NCBI GenBank assembly: GCA_043746815.1
Contig: JAYTQG010000005.1
Coordinates: 1-5,745, forward strand
DNA length: 5,745 bases
Direction: 5' to 3'
Source: JAYTQG01 sp043746815
Lineage (GTDB): Bacteria; Actinomycetota; Thermoleophilia; Miltoncostaeales; Miltoncostaeaceae
The notes under the pieces are model-generated. The model saw only the letters and a list, made by a program, of their open reading frames with translations. It was not told where the DNA came from and made no database searches. Shown piece after piece: positions 5,051 through 5,745 of the stretch (positions are counted from its first letter, which is position 1; each line of letters starts with the position of its first letter). The translations under genes and the position numbers were made by a program.

Positions 5051-5745
5051 CTACTTCACCCGAAACGTGCCGCGCATGAACGGATGGATCCGGCAGAAGT
5101 AGGTGTAGGTGCCCGTTGGCAAGTTGCGGGGAGTGCTCCACCTGTCGGTGTTTGCTGCGGCCGTCGTCTCTTCGGGACCGAAGCCGAGTTCTGCCGAGTC
5201 GAAGGTGTAGGGGCCATCGGCGAGCGGATAGGCGACGCCCGTATCCAGATTGCAGGGCGCCTGACATGAGGTGATCGAGTGGAAGACCCCGTCCTTGGCG
5301 TCAGCGTTCACAAACGTCAGCTGCGATCCCTTCGCGATGACCGGTGGGCGTCCCTGCGGCCCGTTGCTACTCAGGTCACCCTGGGAGGTCGCGAAGCCCT
5401 TGATGGTGACGACCTGTTCGCCGTCGATGCGAGGACCATCAGGGAGACGGCGAGAATCTTTGAACCGCGCTCGTTTACCGCCGTGATTTGCGTTCTCGGC
5501 GAGCCGGCCGTGCGTTGTTTGTCCACGACGGTTGAGCTTGCCGGTGAACGGATCAACGCCGCCCCTTCCGTTGGGTTCGATGGCGACGGTCATGATTCCC
5601 ATTGCTTCGTACCAGGACGCCCGCTTGGTCTCGTAGGTGGCGGAGACACTGATGACATCGCCCTTCTTGTAGGCGACCCGCCAGTCCTTCGGTGTGTAGG
5701 TCGTGGCCATGTCCCAGGAGACCGGCCCGGCCGGTTCGTAGTACC
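5051..5745 (-). CDS. Cupredoxin (type 1 copper) domain protein, N-terminus beyond window
   Basis: On the minus strand, 230 residues are visible before the stop (5051-5053). The frame is open to the window edge, where YYEPAGPVSWD precedes an internal ATG at 5708-5710. That upstream sequence reads smoothly into MATTYTPKDW, so the ATG is probably not the start. The C-terminal half is a plastocyanin/azurin-like copper domain. Counting from that ATG, ligands are H144 (DGVFHSIT) and the cluster C206, H209, M212 (YFCRIHPFM), the classical H...CxxHxxM type 1 copper site. A CQAPC pair (C149, C153) sits just after the first ligand and could form a disulfide, and the ligand spacing (61 residues between H144 and C206) is longer than in plant plastocyanin. 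The first part (DWRVAYKKGDVISVSATYETKRASWYEAMGIM) is a separate beta-rich domain I cannot name. The protein is probably exported and an electron carrier or copper-binding factor; the signal peptide would be off the window. Confidence 0.88.
   Translation of the reverse strand, partial: YYEPAGPVSWDMATTYTPKDWRVAYKKGDVISVSATYETKRASWYEAMGIMTVAIEPNGRGGVDPFTGKLNRRGQTTHGRLAENANHGGKRARFKDSRRLPDGPRIDGEQVVTIKGFATSQGDLSSNGPQGRPPVIAKGSQLTFVNADAKDGVFHSITSCQAPCNLDTGVAYPLADGPYTFDSAELGFGPEETTAAANTDRWSTPRNLPTGTYTYFCRIHPFMRGTFRVK

Overview
The window is GC-rich (roughly 60-65% by eye), uses many GTG starts, and carries clear Shine-Dalgarno motifs. It looks like a chromosomal segment of a high-GC actinobacterium. 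The gene content (a hppA like that of K+-independent pumps, paired TrkA/RCK proteins, a secreted SdrD_B/DUF11 protein and a long cupredoxin) would suit a deep-branching class such as Thermoleophilia. That placement is inference from protein style, not a database result.

Layout, left to right. (1) 2-481: the C-terminal 159 residues of a membrane-bound proton-pumping pyrophosphatase (HppA), then a 12-bp perfect hairpin at 497-526. (2) 537-722: a possible two-helix small membrane protein. (3) 757-1173 and 1175-1864: two tightly coupled TrkA-type K+-transport regulators. The first has only the nucleotide-binding RCK_N domain; the second has RCK_N plus RCK_C. (4) 1966-3825: a 619-aa secreted beta-sandwich protein with a signal peptide, SdrD_B-like and two DUF11-like domains, and no membrane anchor. 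It is closed by a textbook intrinsic terminator at 3840-3882. (5) 3924-4884: a compact transcription unit made of a possible leaderless 27-aa small ORF (stop overlapping the next start as TAATG), a GRAM/PH-like protein, and an Rrf2-type regulator overlapping it by 4 nt (TTGA). (6) 4882-5047: a 166-bp palindromic element with near-identical 22-bp inverted ends inside CTAG/TA sites. It looks like an IS630-type MITE inserted exactly in the rrf2 stop codon, which it rebuilds. (7) 5051-5745 on the minus strand: a blue-copper (cupredoxin) protein that runs off the right edge.

How the genes fit together: hppA and the TrkA pair are both linked to membrane energetics and cation balance. Each TrkA-type subunit would sense NAD(H) or another nucleotide and gate a K+ channel or transporter that is not in the window. 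The DUF11 protein is a stand-alone surface or secreted factor. The GRAM-like and Rrf2 genes probably form one operon, with Rrf2 the likely local regulator. The rrf2 and cupredoxin genes converge and, without the MITE-like insert, their stop codons would be only 2 bp apart. No rRNA, tRNA, CRISPR array or complete IS was seen.
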